DNA of 45,000 bases. Source: Symbiodinium natans (taxonomy: Eukaryota > Sar > Dinophyceae > Suessiales > Symbiodiniaceae). The stretch is from contig CAJNDS010002238.1 of NCBI GenBank assembly GCA_905221605.1, positions 472,329 through 517,328 on the forward strand, given 5' to 3'. The position numbers and the translations under genes were made by a program. Position 1 is the stretch's first letter; each line of letters begins with the position of its first letter. Of the stretch, positions 26,574-34,796 are shown piece after piece. The notes beneath the pieces were generated by a model. The model had not been told where the DNA came from, did not search any database, and saw only the letters and a program-made list of their open reading frames with translations.

Positions 26574-26691
26574 GCTGTCCTAGAAGGGGAACATTCCTGG
26601 CCTCTCGCGATGGCGACCCTCGATGCGAAGAGTGGCCAGCAGCGGGTGCACAGATGTCGCATTCCTTCTCTTGCTGAGCCTTGCAGGCGGG
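26574..26691 (+). CDS. candidate exon 2, series G
   Basis: Acceptor aaccctaAG; phase 0; AVLEGEHSWPLAMATLDAKS and on to AEPCRR; donor GTTTAGGG 26692; phase 1. Confidence 0.55.
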
Positions 26692-26770
26692 GTTTAGGGT
26701 TTAGGGTTTAGGGTTTAGGGTTTAGGGTTTAGGGTTTAGGGTTTAGGGTTTAGGGTTTAGGGTTTAGGGG
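26692..26770. repeat. G tract
   Basis: Eleven TTTAGGG units starting at the donor. Confidence 0.96.
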
Positions 26771-26878
26771 CGGGATGACGCGATCAGGGGTGGCCTTTTG
26801 GCTCTTAGGGTTTAGGGTTTTTGGCTCCGGGGATTGGGTTGTTGTTGTTCTTGCTTAGCTTGTAGGGTTGGGATGCAG

Positions 26879-26913
26879 GCGTTTGGTGTTTAATCGCCCC
26901 AAACCGAACCCGA
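26879..26913 (+). CDS. candidate exon 3, series G
   Basis: Acceptor gggatgcAG; two leading bases fit phase 1; GVWCLIAPNRTR; consensus donor GTAAGG; phase 0. Confidence 0.48.
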
Positions 26914-26962
26914 GTAAGGTTGAGAGTGCCGCGTTGTCCACTTTGTCCATGCCCGTTTGCAG

Positions 26963-26998
26963 ACCGCCCCTGCACCCAGATGGTGCAGGACTATTGAG
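26963..26998 (+). CDS. candidate exon 4, series G
   Basis: Acceptor tgtccatgcccgtttgcAG; TAPAPRWCRTIE; donor GTTTGG; phase 0. The intron before it is 49 nt. Confidence 0.45.
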
Positions 26999-27075
26999 GT
27001 TTGGGTTATATTCGGGTTTGGGGTTTAGTGAAGAAGGACGTGGGGTGTCGCTGGTGCCAAATTCCGCACCTGCAG

Positions 27076-27211
27076 TGTTGCAGACCTAGAGTGATTATCG
27101 GGCTGCCCCTCCGTCAGATTTCTGGGCGCAGGCTGCGTGTATGCGACTCTCTTGCTGCTCCGCGCCGGCGTCGACGTCAGCCGCGCGCAAGGCGAGAAGA
27201 TCACAGAGGAT
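27076..27211 (+). CDS. candidate exon 5, series G
   Basis: Acceptor ttccgcacctgcAG; CCRPRVIIGLPLRQISGRRL, then Arg-rich; donor GTGTATAGG 27212; phase 1. A second frame (VYATLLLLRAGVDVSRAQGE) looks faintly ankyrin-like. Confidence 0.48.
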
Positions 27212-27647
27212 GTGTATAGGGCTGGGCTGCAGACCCAAACCCCGGACCCTCGATCCCCAAAGCCTCGAATCAGGCCGCAAACCCCAAAACTCCCACGGTT
27301 CGGGCTGGTCGGGAGAGGGGTGCCAACAAGAGGGCTCAGGGTTTAGAGGCACCAGTGCGGGCTAGACGCCCTGTTTAAGCGGAAGGCTGCTGTCTTAGAC
27401 ATTTCCTGAGCCCTGAACTCCTAAGCCCCCCAAAAGCTCTAAAACTCTAAAACTCTTTGAAGACTTGCATTCTTCAAAAATGCGGCCCCAAACCACACAC
27501 GACCAAGCCATGGATCAGGCTGAATTTTGAGATTGCTCCATGTCCCCCAAAATCCCGAAACCCTAATTCCAAAACCCTAAACGCTAAACCCCAAGCCCTA
27601 AACCTTCTAACCCGTACACCCTAAGCCGTCATAATTCTCTGCCTCAG

Positions 27648-27720
27648 TCACTGTGCCCACCCTCCGGGCCCAACGTACATATGCAGCATATAGTTGGGCC
27701 CTAATCTTGGTAGCCCAGTG
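27648..27720 (+). CDS. candidate exon 6, series G
   Basis: Acceptor aattctctgcctcAG; two leading bases fit phase 1; TVPTLRAQRTYAAYSWALIL; donor GTACCC 27721 inside introner III; phase 2. Confidence 0.52.
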
Positions 27721-27806
27721 GTACCCTTGCCCTTTTTTGGTTCAAGGTAGAGTAACCAACCTCAAAAAGGGTGCCCTTATTTTAATATGGTTACTGGGCT
27801 ACCAAG
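27706..27806 (+). mobile_element. introner family III, copy a (intact)
   Basis: CTTGGTAGCCCAGTGGTACC ... TTACTGGGCTACCAAG. Donor at AGTG/GTACCC, acceptor at the last base pair of the right arm; intron 27721-27806 is 86 nt. Confidence 0.82.
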
Positions 27807-27841
27807 TAGAGCTACTAGAAAGGAACCCCTTGAATGCGCAA
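27807..27841 (+). CDS. candidate exon 7, series G
   Basis: Starts at the introner's AG; one leading base fits phase 2; RATRKEPLECA; donor GTATCCC; phase 1. Confidence 0.47.
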
Positions 27842-27913
27842 GTATCCCCTGAACCCTAAACCCTAAACCCGAAACCCTAAACCTTAAGCCCTAAACCCTA
27901 AACCCCAAAGTAG

Positions 27914-28041
27914 GTACATGGACCCTTTGGACCAGACCAGGCACCCTGGACCTCTTCGGCCGCCCCTGCGGGGTAGGAGTGCATGCAGCGCGGCCGTGGG
28001 TGTACTGGCCAGAGGGCCTCAGCAAGGACTCGGGATTGAGA
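27914..28041 (+). CDS. candidate exon 8, series G
   Basis: Acceptor aaagtAG; two leading bases fit phase 1; TWTLWTRPGTLDLFGRPCGV and on to SKDSGLR; donor GTCGGGA 28042; phase 0. C tract before, G tract (28058-28110) after. Confidence 0.55.
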
Positions 28042-28149
28042 GTCGGGATACCTGACGGTTTAGGGTTTAGGTTTTATAGGGTTTAGGGTTTAGGGTTTAA
28101 TTAGGGTTTAGGGTAACAGCTCTTTAGGGTTTACCCTGCAAGTCCCCAG

Positions 28150-28201
28150 GAGGGCACCCGGCTCTGCCTCGAGCACCTTGGCGCTAAAGGGGAGCTCCAG
28201 G
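28150..28201 (+). CDS. candidate exon 9, series G
   Basis: Acceptor agtccccAG; phase 0; EGTRLCLEHLGAKGELQ; donor GTCTGTTT; phase 1. Confidence 0.5.
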
Positions 28202-28318
28202 GTCTGTTTTGCAGGTTCGGCTTTTCGGGTTGTGGGGTTTAGGGTTGTGGGGTTTAGGGTTTAGGGTTTAGGGTTTAGGGTTTAAGGTTTTTTGGCTTTG
28301 AATGCACTCATTAACCAG

Positions 28319-28355
28319 CCAGGTGGGCTTCAATGACGCGATGGGAAAGCAAGAT
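28319..28355 (+). CDS. candidate exon 10, series G
   Basis: Acceptor cattaaccAG; two leading bases fit phase 1; RWASMTRWESK; donor GTCTAA; phase 2. Confidence 0.45.
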
Positions 28356-28589
28356 GTCTAAACCCCCCCAAACCCAAACTCGAAGAATCCTTGATATCTA
28401 CACCTTCGCAACACGATCCCAAAACCCTAAACCCCTAAACCATAATCCCCAAAACCCCAGACTCCAAACACCTCAAATCCTCCAAGCCCTGAACGAAAAC
28501 CTGATTCAACCTTCTGAGCTCTCTAAGCCCTCAACTGGGACGTCCAGTATCAGCTTCTTCGTGTTGAACTTCGCCCCCTTTTCCTATAG

Positions 28590-28629
28590 GTTGCTGGAAA
28601 ACCCCATAAACCTACAAACCCTGACGCGC
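28590..28629 (+). CDS. candidate exon 11, series G
   Basis: Strong acceptor ttcgcccccttttcctatAG; one leading base fits phase 2; LLENPINLQTLTR; donor GTACTCG; phase 0. Confidence 0.5.
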
Positions 28630-28669
28630 GTACTCGACCTCCCCCGCCCCCCCCGAGCCGGGACACAAG

Positions 28670-28711
28670 AGGCGCTGCCCCACAGTCCAGGACGTGCAGG
28701 CGACCGAGGGC
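28670..28711 (+). CDS. candidate exon 12, series G
   Basis: Phase 0; RRCPTVQDVQATEG; donor GTTTAGGG 28712. The intron before it would be only 40 nt and is C-rich. Confidence 0.43.
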
Positions 28712-28864
28712 GTTTAGGGATTAGGGTTTAGGGTTTAGGGTTTAGGGTTTAGGGTTTAGGATGCAGGCTGCAGGGTTGATGTGAGGGTTTTGAGCTTTAG
28801 GGTTTATGGGTTTTGGGTTTGCTGGAGCTTGGGCTTTATCGGGTTTTCGGGGCACTTATACGGT

Positions 28865-28985
28865 CCCTAAACCCTAAACCCTAAACCCTAAACCCTAAAC
28901 CCTAAACCCTAAACCCTAAACCCTAAACCCTAAACCCTAAACCCTAAACCCTAAACCCTAAACCCTAAACCCTAAACCCTAAACC
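28865..28985. repeat. C tract with possible flank duplication
   Basis: Seventeen CCCTAAA units. Left flank CTTATACGGT, right flank CCTTTACGGT. Confidence 0.95.
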
Positions 28986-29021
28986 TTTACGGTGTTTGTT
29001 CAAATGGCCACAAGCCCTAAG

Positions 29022-29097
29022 TGCAGACGCAGGGCTCTGAGGCTGGCAATGGCTGAGCATGGGGAACCCAGGGATGGTGGAAGCCAGAAATCCGAGG
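29022..29097 (+). CDS. candidate exon 13, series G
   Basis: Acceptor aagccctaAG; phase 0; CRRRALRLAMAEHGEPRDGG; donor GTTTAGGG 29098; phase 1. Confidence 0.52.
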
Positions 29098-29205
29098 GTT
29101 TAGGGTTTAGGGTTCAGGGTTTAGGGCTTAGGGTTTAGTGTTTAGGGTTTAGGGTTTAGTGTTTAGGGTTTAGGGTTTAGGGTTCAGGGTTTAGGGTTTA
29201 GGGCT
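29098..29205. repeat. G tract
   Basis: Fifteen TTTAGGG units with TTTAGTG and TTCAGGG variants. Confidence 0.96.
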
Positions 29206-29254
29206 TGGCCCCTAAGACGCCCCCAACACCTTCACAAACTGTCTGATAGCACAG

Positions 29255-29314
29255 CTTCGATAGTTACCGACCTCCGACGCCTGAAGCCTCCAACGCCCAA
29301 GACTAGGACCGGGA
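29255..29314 (+). CDS. candidate exon 14, series G
   Basis: Acceptor tgatagcacAG; two leading bases fit phase 1; SIVTDLRRLKPPTPKTRTG; donor GTAGGCCC lies in dispersed family V; phase 1. Confidence 0.5.
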
Positions 29315-29448
29315 GTAGGCCCTTATTTGCATTTTTTAGGGTTGGGCCCTAAGCCCTAAACCCTAAGCCCTAAACCCTAAACCCATTAAACCAACAAGGG
29401 TACCCTTTGAGTCCTAGGTTACTCCTGGGTCTAAGTAACTGTTTCGAG

Positions 29449-29479
29449 TGGCGAAGACCCCCAGAGTTGCAGAGCCCCT
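29449..29479 (+). CDS. candidate exon 15, series G
   Basis: Acceptor tgtttcgAG; two leading bases fit phase 1; MAKTPRVAEP; donor GTAAACC; phase 2. Confidence 0.4.
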
Positions 29480-29639
29480 GTAAACCCCTAGACCCTGTAA
29501 ACCCTCAACCCTGTAAGCTCTGTAAACCTTCAAACCCGAAAACCCTAAACCCCAAACCCTCAATCCTAACCCTACTAAACCCTAAACCCTAAACCCTAAA
29601 CCCTAAACCCTTCAACTCCAAACCCTCCAAACCCGAAAG

Positions 29640-29671
29640 CCCTAAAGCCCTCACCCCGAAAATCTATGGGG
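29640..29671 (+). CDS. candidate exon 16, series G
   Basis: Acceptor acccgaaAG; one leading base fits phase 2; PKALTPKIYG; donor GTCGGAAC is the left end of family IV; phase 1. Confidence 0.38.
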
Positions 29672-29780
29672 GTCGGAACAACTACAATAGGAGTCCCGTA
29701 TGGTCCCTTTATTATGATACTAAGTGACTATAAACCCCCCCCCAAAAAAAAATCCTATTCTAATTATTTAGGCCCCTATA
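29670..29780. mobile_element. dispersed repeat family IV copy
   Basis: GGTCGGAACAACTAC...TGGTCCC...CTATTCTAATTATTTAGGCCCCT; right neighbour of a candidate exon donor, so possibly another intron-forming family. Confidence 0.55.
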
Positions 29781-29785
29781 CAGAG

Positions 29786-29802
29786 TAGGGTTTATATTCC
29801 TT
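29786..29802 (+). CDS. candidate 17-nt micro-exon, series G
   Basis: GFIFL; included only because it restores the phase (1 to 0) between neighbours. Weak. Confidence 0.2.
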
Positions 29803-29875
29803 GTATCCCCAAAAGGACACCCCGTATATACACTCACCAATATTAAGAAGGAACTTTATATACACTCACCAATAA

Positions 29876-30012
29876 CCCTAAACCCTAAACCCTAAACCCT
29901 AAACCCTAAACCCTGCTTCATATGAAGCCCGAAGCCCGAAGCCCGAAGCCCGAAGCCCGAAGCCCGAAGCCCGAAGCCCGAAGCCCGAAGCCCGAAGCCC
30001 GAAGCCCGAAGC
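29876..30012. repeat. C tract and homogenised GAAGCCC array
   Basis: Five CCCTAAA units, TGCTTCATAT, then twelve identical GAAGCCC units before the exon at 30024. Confidence 0.97.
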
Positions 30013-30023
30013 CCTGACCCGAG

Positions 30024-30125
30024 ACCGGCGTGTCGGTGGTGCTGCCGCAAAATGGCAGTGCCCAATTCGACCCGTTGGGCGAGCGCCCAGGGCAGAACTT
30101 GGAGCGGAGGGGGGGGGGGGGGAGG
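30024..30125 (+). CDS. candidate exon 17, series G
   Basis: Acceptor gacccgAG; phase 0; TGVSVVLPQNGSAQFDPLGE and on to QNLERR; then a G run (30110-30122) before GTTTAGGG 30126. The last four or five codons may be run-length artefact. Confidence 0.5.
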
Positions 30126-30250
30126 GTTTAGGGTCTAGGGTTTCGGGTTTAGGGTTTAGGGCTTAGGGTTTAGGGTTTAGGGTTTAGGGTTTCGGGTTTA
30201 GGGTTTAGGGTTTCGGGTTTGGGGTTTAGGGTTGGGGGTTTAGGGTTTAG
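30126..30250. repeat. G tract with TTTCGGG units
   Basis: TTTAGGG, TTTCGGG and TTTGGGG units after poly-G. Confidence 0.94.
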
Positions 30251-30277
30251 TCGTGTTGAGGACTGTCGAAGTCTGAG

Positions 30278-30329
30278 GTTTCCGCGCTGAAGGCTCCTCA
30301 ATTGTCGCGCAAAGGTCCTAGGACCCCGG
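30278..30329 (+). CDS. candidate exon 18, series G
   Basis: Acceptor gaagtctgAG; phase 0; VSALKAPQLSRKGPRTP; donor GTAGGGCC (family V); phase 1. Confidence 0.48.
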
Positions 30330-30352
30330 GTAGGGCCTTATTACCCTTTTAA

Positions 30353-30424
30353 GGGTTTAGGGTTTAGGGTTTAGGGTTTAGGGTTTAGGGTTTAGGGTTT
30401 AGGGTTTAGGGTTTAGGGTTTAGG
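30353..30424. repeat. G tract
   Basis: Ten TTTAGGG units, then an ACACATG/CATGTGT inverted repeat at 30427-30447 and (TA)n at 30467-30488. Confidence 0.95.
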
Positions 30425-30560
30425 AACACATGCTGCCCAACATGTGTTGCCCATTCTTTCCTTCTATATATATATATATATACATATAGGCCCTTAATTG
30501 TATTCGGGGGGTTTCAAAATAAGGGTACCTATACTGTTCTAAAACAGGTATAAGAGGCAG

Positions 30561-30601
30561 TAGCTCCCTTAAAGCGCGAAGTTCGGCTAGAATATTTTTG
30601 A
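30561..30601 (+). CDS. candidate terminal exon 19, series G
   Basis: Acceptor ataagaggcAG; two leading bases fit phase 1; APLKREVRLEYF and stop TGA 30599-30601. Confidence 0.4.
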
Positions 30602-30752
30602 TTTTAGGGTTTTAGGATTTGGGAGTTTTAGGTTTTGGGGTTTCCAGGTTAAGTTTAGGGTTTTAGTGGTGTTCAGGGCTTTTGGATTGGCGTAGTACAG
30701 AGGTGTGCGGAGTTTAGGGATTTATGTAGGGTAAGTAGTCAAATAAGAGTTG

Positions 30753-30881
30753 CTTGAGATGTTCCTCCTTTATACTATTCCTCCTTATACTAACAGTCCT
30801 TAATGGGGTATATTGGGGTATAGAATAGGGGGTACTATAATCCCTAGTAAGGCCTGTTAGTATAAGGGGGAACATCCCGAG
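30753..30881 (+). mobile_element. introner family II, copy c
   Basis: CTTGAGATGTTCCTCC ... ATAAGGGGGAACATCCCGAG with interior ATACTAACAGTCCTTAATGG and AGGGGGTACTATAATCCCTA. The right arm ends in AG, followed by LGLFVSQGW in an open frame. Confidence 0.75.
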
Positions 30882-30967
30882 TTGGGGCTGTTTGTCAGTC
30901 AAGGCTGGACGTTGGGGCTAAGAGCTTCTGGCGTCGGGTTCCGCACATCCTCTCCGAATTATCGAGT

Positions 30968-31072
30968 TAGGGTTTAGGGTTTAGGGTTCAGGGTTTAGGG
31001 TTCAGGGTTCAGGGTTTAGGGTTTAGGGTTTAGGGTTTAGGGTTTAGGGTTTAGGGTTTAGGGTTTAGGGTT
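30968..31072. repeat. G tract
   Basis: Fifteen TTTAGGG/TTCAGGG units. 30882-31440 holds no confident exon. Confidence 0.95.
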
Positions 31073-31448
31073 CAAGAAAGCAAGTTCAACAAACGAGCCA
31101 ACCGAACCCGAAAACCTAAACCCTGGTTAGGGCTGAGGGTTTCGGGTTTAGGCTGCAATCAAGGAACTATAGGGGCTACTTAGGTATATAGGGACTGTAT
31201 AAGGTGTACATAGGGTTTTTTTAGGGGAACAAGGTTTAGGGTTCGTTCTGGGGGTCCCTCCTTTTTCCCCTTAATTTAAGCTTAATCCCTAACCCAGACC
31301 GTAGTCCCCTAAACCCACATCCCCAAACCCCAAAACCCCAAACCCCAGACCCCAAATCCCAGACCCCAAACCCCAGACCCCAAACCCGAATCCCTAAACC
31401 CTAAACCCTAAACCCCAAACCCTAAACCCTAAACCTTGTAAATCCCAG

Positions 31449-31497
31449 GTCGAACGCGACGGTCTCGGCGTCATGGCGGCTGGCTGCTGGGCGGCCT
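31449..31497 (+). CDS. candidate exon, series H
   Basis: Acceptor taaatccCAG; VERDGLGVMAAGCWAA (an internal ATG at 31473 could be a start); donor GTGGGG 31498; phase 1. Confidence 0.42.
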
Positions 31498-31542
31498 GTG
31501 GGGATCTCCCTTTTTGTTCCTGTTCTTTTTGGAGGTTTGAAG

Positions 31543-31581
31543 TTCCCTATGAAACTACCCCCCACACGAACCCTAAAGATT
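31543..31581 (+). CDS. candidate exon, series H
   Basis: Acceptor after a T-rich tract (tgttctttttggaggtttgaAG); two leading bases fit phase 1; PYETTPHTNPKD; donor GTGGTTTAGG. Intron 31498-31542 is 45 nt. Confidence 0.42.
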
Positions 31582-31582
31582 G

Positions 31583-31670
31583 TGGTTTAGGGTTTAGGGT
31601 TTAGGGTTTAGGGTTTAGGGTTTAGGGTTTAGGGTTTAGGGTTTAGGGTTTAGGGTTTAGGGTTTAGGGC
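31583..31670. repeat. G tract
   Basis: Twelve TTTAGGG units at the donor. 31671-32230 is C-tract material with no confident exon, ending in poly-C 32092-32113. Confidence 0.95.
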
Positions 31671-32231
31671 CCAACCGTCTGAAACCCTATATGAACCCTT
31701 AACCATCAACAATCCTACACACTACGTGCTAAACCCTAAAAGGGAGCCTTATTCAATCCTTGGTTACTGGGGAGTCCATCGCTTGAGGGCAGTAGAATAA
31801 CTGCATCTACAGCTCTGATTAGAGCCTGAGAAACCCTAAACCCCAAACCCTAAACCCCAAGCCCTAAACCCTAAACCCTAACCCAAAGCCCCTAAACCCT
31901 AAACCCCAAACCAACCCTGCCTCAAAGCGTAGTTTAAACCTAACAGCCCATCAACAGAACCCATCCCTTAACCCTAAACCTTAAACCTAAACCCGTAAGC
32001 CCCCTTCCAAGCCTTCACAAGCCCCTATTAAACCTCTACAACCCCCATAAACCCCTCACCGGAAAAGCCCAAACCTTGGAAACCCTTACCGCCCCCCCCC
32101 CCCCCCCCCCCCCTCTACTCCCAAACCCTACACCCTACACCCTAAACCCAGACCCCAAACATCCTAAATTTCCCAAATCCCCTAACTCTGAACCCAAAAC
32201 CCCAAACCCTAAACCCCAAACCCCAAACCAG

Positions 32232-32326
32232 GCATTCACGCCCGTCTCCGCCACCACCCCGGCGCTGGGTCGCCTTTGCGCGCCGCCAGGCACCGGAGCC
32301 GGTGAAAGCTCTGAGCCCCTGGCAGG
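32232..32326 (+). CDS. candidate exon, series H
   Basis: Acceptor aaaccAG; frame 0 AFTPVSATTPALGRLCAPPG; frame +1 HSRPSPPPPRRWVAFARRQA also open; donor GTTTTGGGG 32327. Confidence 0.48.
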
Positions 32327-32512
32327 GTTTTGGGGTTCAGGGTGCTTTGGAATTTAGGGTTTAGGGTTTTAGGTTTAGGGTTTGGGGTTTGGGGTGCTTT
32401 TGGTGTTTCGGGTTTCGGGGTGGTTGGGTTTTTGGGGGGGTTTGGGCTCAGGTTTAAGATATATGACCTCGGGCCTAAATATGTAGACGTATCTACGAAC
32501 CTGTCTATTCAG

Positions 32513-32594
32513 GGAACACGAGTCTTAGTCGTGGCGTGTGTCCACCTCGCGAGGGTCGCGAGGGTCGAGGTCTTGGGTATAAGCTTTGAGGAGG
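32513..32594 (+). CDS. candidate exon, series H
   Basis: Acceptor cgaacctgtctattcAG; GTRVLVVACVHLARVARVEV, then LGISFEE; donor GTTTAGGG 32595 (alternative GTATAAG 32577); phase 1 either way. Confidence 0.5.
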
Positions 32595-32670
32595 GTTTAG
32601 GGTCTCTGGGAAGACTCTAGGAATTACCAGGGTGTACTCATGTGTGACGAGCCTAAACCATAAACCCCAG

Positions 32671-32724
32671 ACCGGATTGCCTTGGGCATCTTTGGTTGGC
32701 GATTTGCGGACTTCACAGCTTCAT
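32671..32724 (+). CDS. candidate exon, series H
   Basis: Acceptor aaccccAG; two leading bases fit phase 1; RIALGIFGWRFADFTAS, hydrophobic/aromatic; donor GTAGGC; phase 1. Confidence 0.5.
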
Positions 32725-32767
32725 GTAGGCTTGCGTCGGGTGTGCAACCATGTCCTGGGACTCCAAG

Positions 32768-32790
32768 TATACAGAACAATCGATTCCGAT
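32768..32790 (+). CDS. candidate micro-exon, series H
   Basis: Two leading bases fit phase 1; YRTIDSD; donor GTTTCAAAG; phase 0; preceding intron 43 nt. Confidence 0.38.
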
Positions 32791-32885
32791 GTTTCAAAGG
32801 ACCCTAAACCCCAAACCCTAAACCCTAAACCCTAAACCCTAAACCCCCTCCCGGGTTTCGGATTATTCTTCTCTGCTCCTCTTAG

Positions 32886-32972
32886 AGCTGGTGGGATCGA
32901 AGGGAAGGAGGGAGCACGGAGCAAAAAATGAATAAACCGCGACTCAGGCCCACAGGCCTCTGGACTCTCAGG
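32886..32972 (+). CDS. candidate exon, series H
   Basis: Strong acceptor ttcttctctgctcctcttAG; phase 0; SWWDRREGGSTEQKMNKPRL, then RPTGLWTLR; donor GTTTAGGG 32973. One of the best-bounded exons. Confidence 0.58.
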
Positions 32973-33074
32973 GTTTAGGGTTTAGGGTTTAGGGTTTAGG
33001 GTTTAGGGTTTAGGGTTTAGGGAAATCTCGTCATCTTTGTTTGGGAAGCGTGGGGCAACTGTCTATTTTCACAG

Positions 33075-33124
33075 ACATCGTTCCTATCTTGATGGTTCTA
33101 CGTTCCTATCTTGATGGTTCTAAG
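33075..33124 (+). CDS. candidate exon with internal 22-bp tandem duplication
   Basis: Acceptor tgtctattttcacAG; two leading bases, then IVPILMVLRSYLDGSK; donor GTCTTTG. The exon is two perfect copies of a 22-bp unit (33079-33100, 33101-33122) starting CGTTCCTATCTTGATGG, read in two frames. Phase does not match 32972. Confidence 0.35.
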
Positions 33125-33204
33125 GTCTTTGAGTATTGAAAGATGTTGGTCTTGGTTCACTGGTGCACAGCCCTAATCGTTGATGTGCTATTCTTTTTCC
33201 ACAG

Positions 33205-33319
33205 TCCTGTTGGGAGCCCTTTAGCGCTCGCTAGAAAAACTAACACGACAAGAGTAGTAAAACAAACAACTTGTGTGACAATCATGGATGGCATCCAGCA
33301 CTTTTTTAATTTGCCCTGA
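33205..33319 (+). CDS. candidate terminal exon, series H
   Basis: Strong acceptor tattctttttccacAG. Frame 0 gives SCWEPFSAR then TAG 33232; the frame one base on is open 37 codons (PVGSPLALARKTNTTRVVKQ) to TGA 33317-33319. Confidence 0.45.
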
Positions 33320-33616
33320 TCTTCCAGAAGCCCACAACGAAAATTTCAATATGAGGTGAGTATCCTAGTGCACCTCTTGAAGGGTAGCTAGGGGCTCTGG
33401 TAGTTCTTGGTCCGCCCTTGGGACATCTTTTTGTATCTTCCCTCATTGGGTTTAAGAGGACCATACTCCGGAATATTGTAAGAGGGTTTTAAGGGCCATC
33501 CTGGTCGTCACCTCTTTAAGGGTTTAGGGTTTTAGGGTTTTCGGGTTTAGGGTTTAGGGTTTAGGGTTTGGGGTTTTGGGGTAGTTCGGGGCTCTGGTAT
33601 GTTGAAGTCAGCCCAG

Positions 33617-33695
33617 GATGCCCAACTTCGTCATCTCGTCGTCGCCGTCCGTCGGGCTGCCAAAACGGTTGCCGCGGCCGCAGCTGTGACTGGAG
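33617..33695 (+). CDS. candidate exon, series I
   Basis: Acceptor gtcagcccAG; DAQLRHLVVAVRRAAKTVAA; donor GTGTTGC 33696; phase 1. Alternatively ATG 33619 starts MPNFVISSSPSVGLPKRLPR. Frame 0 stays open beyond the donor to 33731. Confidence 0.45.
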
Positions 33696-33924
33696 GTGTT
33701 GCAGGCCGCTACCTTAGGGATACTTGGGAATAGTTGCAAATTTTGGGGGTACTCTAGAAATGCAATTTTTGCGAGGGTTCCAAGTTCAGAAGAGCTGCGA
33801 CTGGGTTGTTCCTACAGCTCAGAGGTTCGGGCTTTCCCCGTTGAAACCCTTTTTATACTCTTTTTCCCCACCCTCGGTGTGGGGTTGTTAGATTTCATGC
33901 TCACCTCTTCTCCTCGCCCGGCCC

Positions 33925-34178
33925 AAACCCCAGGGTGCCCAACCCCAGAGTGTCCCTGAACTGCCAACCCCAAAGTGTGTGGGGAGTGTCCCTGGACTGC
34001 CCAACGCCAGAGGTGCCCATGGAGTGCCCAACCCCATAGTGGAGTGCCCAACCCCAGACTCTCAGAGTGTCCCTGAGTGCCCAACTGGAGAGCCAACCCC
34101 CCCTGGATTACCCAACCCCAGAGTGTGCCTGGAGTGCCCTGCCCCTGGAGTGCCCAACCCCGGAGTATCTCTACCCAG
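33925..34178. repeat. minisatellite, TGGAGTGCCCAACCCC core
   Basis: About ten degenerate units. The core CCTGGAGTGCCCAACC is the reverse complement of the 20440-20770 minisatellite. Lies directly upstream of an exon. Confidence 0.85.
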
Positions 34179-34217
34179 ACAGGGTGGGGATGTTCGAAGT
34201 ATTTTTGCTGGTTCTGG
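34179..34217 (+). CDS. candidate exon, series I
   Basis: Acceptor tatctctacccAG; TGWGCSKYFCWFW; donor GTTCCC 34218 at the introner III boundary; phase 0. Confidence 0.45.
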
Positions 34218-34286
34218 GTTCCCTTATAAAAGTCACCAACCCAAGTCAGGGTGCCCTTATCATAATATGGTTAATGGGCTACCAAG
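34212..34286 (+). mobile_element. introner family III, copy b (left arm shortened)
   Basis: GGTTCCCTTATAAAAGTCACCAACC...GTGCCCTTATCATAATATGG...ATGGGCTACCAAG. Intron 34218-34286, 69 nt. Confidence 0.72.
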
Positions 34287-34415
34287 GGTTTAGGCACGTT
34301 TGAATCCAAAGCCTCTCGTACACGTCGCAGGCTCGCTGCCCTTGATCGCCCTCTGCTTGGGCGTGCGCGCCGCTTATGCGCTGCTGTTGCTGGCGGCCCT
34401 GCTCGGACTGCCGGC
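34287..34415 (+). CDS. candidate exon, series I
   Basis: Begins at the introner's AG; phase 0; GLGTFESKASRTRRRLAALD and on to GPARTAG, 43 codons; donor GTTGGGG 34416. Confidence 0.52.
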
Positions 34416-34510
34416 GTTGGGGTTCTGAGTCTTAGGTTCTGGGGGCTAGGACTTGTAGTTGCGGAGTTGGTGTTGTAGTTTAGGGTTCTTTGGGTCGAGC
34501 GTTCATACAG

Positions 34511-34558
34511 AAGCACAACTCGGCCACATAAGATGCAGAACAGCGGCACATCGTGCTG
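34511..34558 (+). CDS. candidate exon, series I (frame unresolved)
   Basis: Acceptor cgttcatacAG, donor GTTTAGGG 34559. Two frames open: STTRPHKMQNSGTSC and AQLGHIRCRTAAHRA. Confidence 0.35.
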
Positions 34559-34663
34559 GTTTAGGGTTTAGCTGAGAAGCACCAAGCTCTAAATACTGAT
34601 AGCTGTGGCCTTGGGGCTAACGTACGACCGCCAGATTGCTTGCTCCTTTCCTTCTGTATCAAG

Positions 34664-34770
34664 TACCCGGAACTATGCCAAACCCTTCGTAGAGTAACGC
34701 TGTACCAACGGGGGCTTATGCCCAACAACGGTGCACTTTTCCCCTTGTACAGGCTCTGTCAGTTGCCGCG
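34664..34770 (+). CDS. candidate exon, series I
   Basis: Acceptor ttgctcctttccttctgtatcaAG; YPELCQTLRRVTLYQRGLMP and on to LYRLCQLP; donor GTCCGC 34771; phase 2. Confidence 0.52.
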
Positions 34771-34796
34771 GTCCGCCCCTGAACTGACAACCCTAT

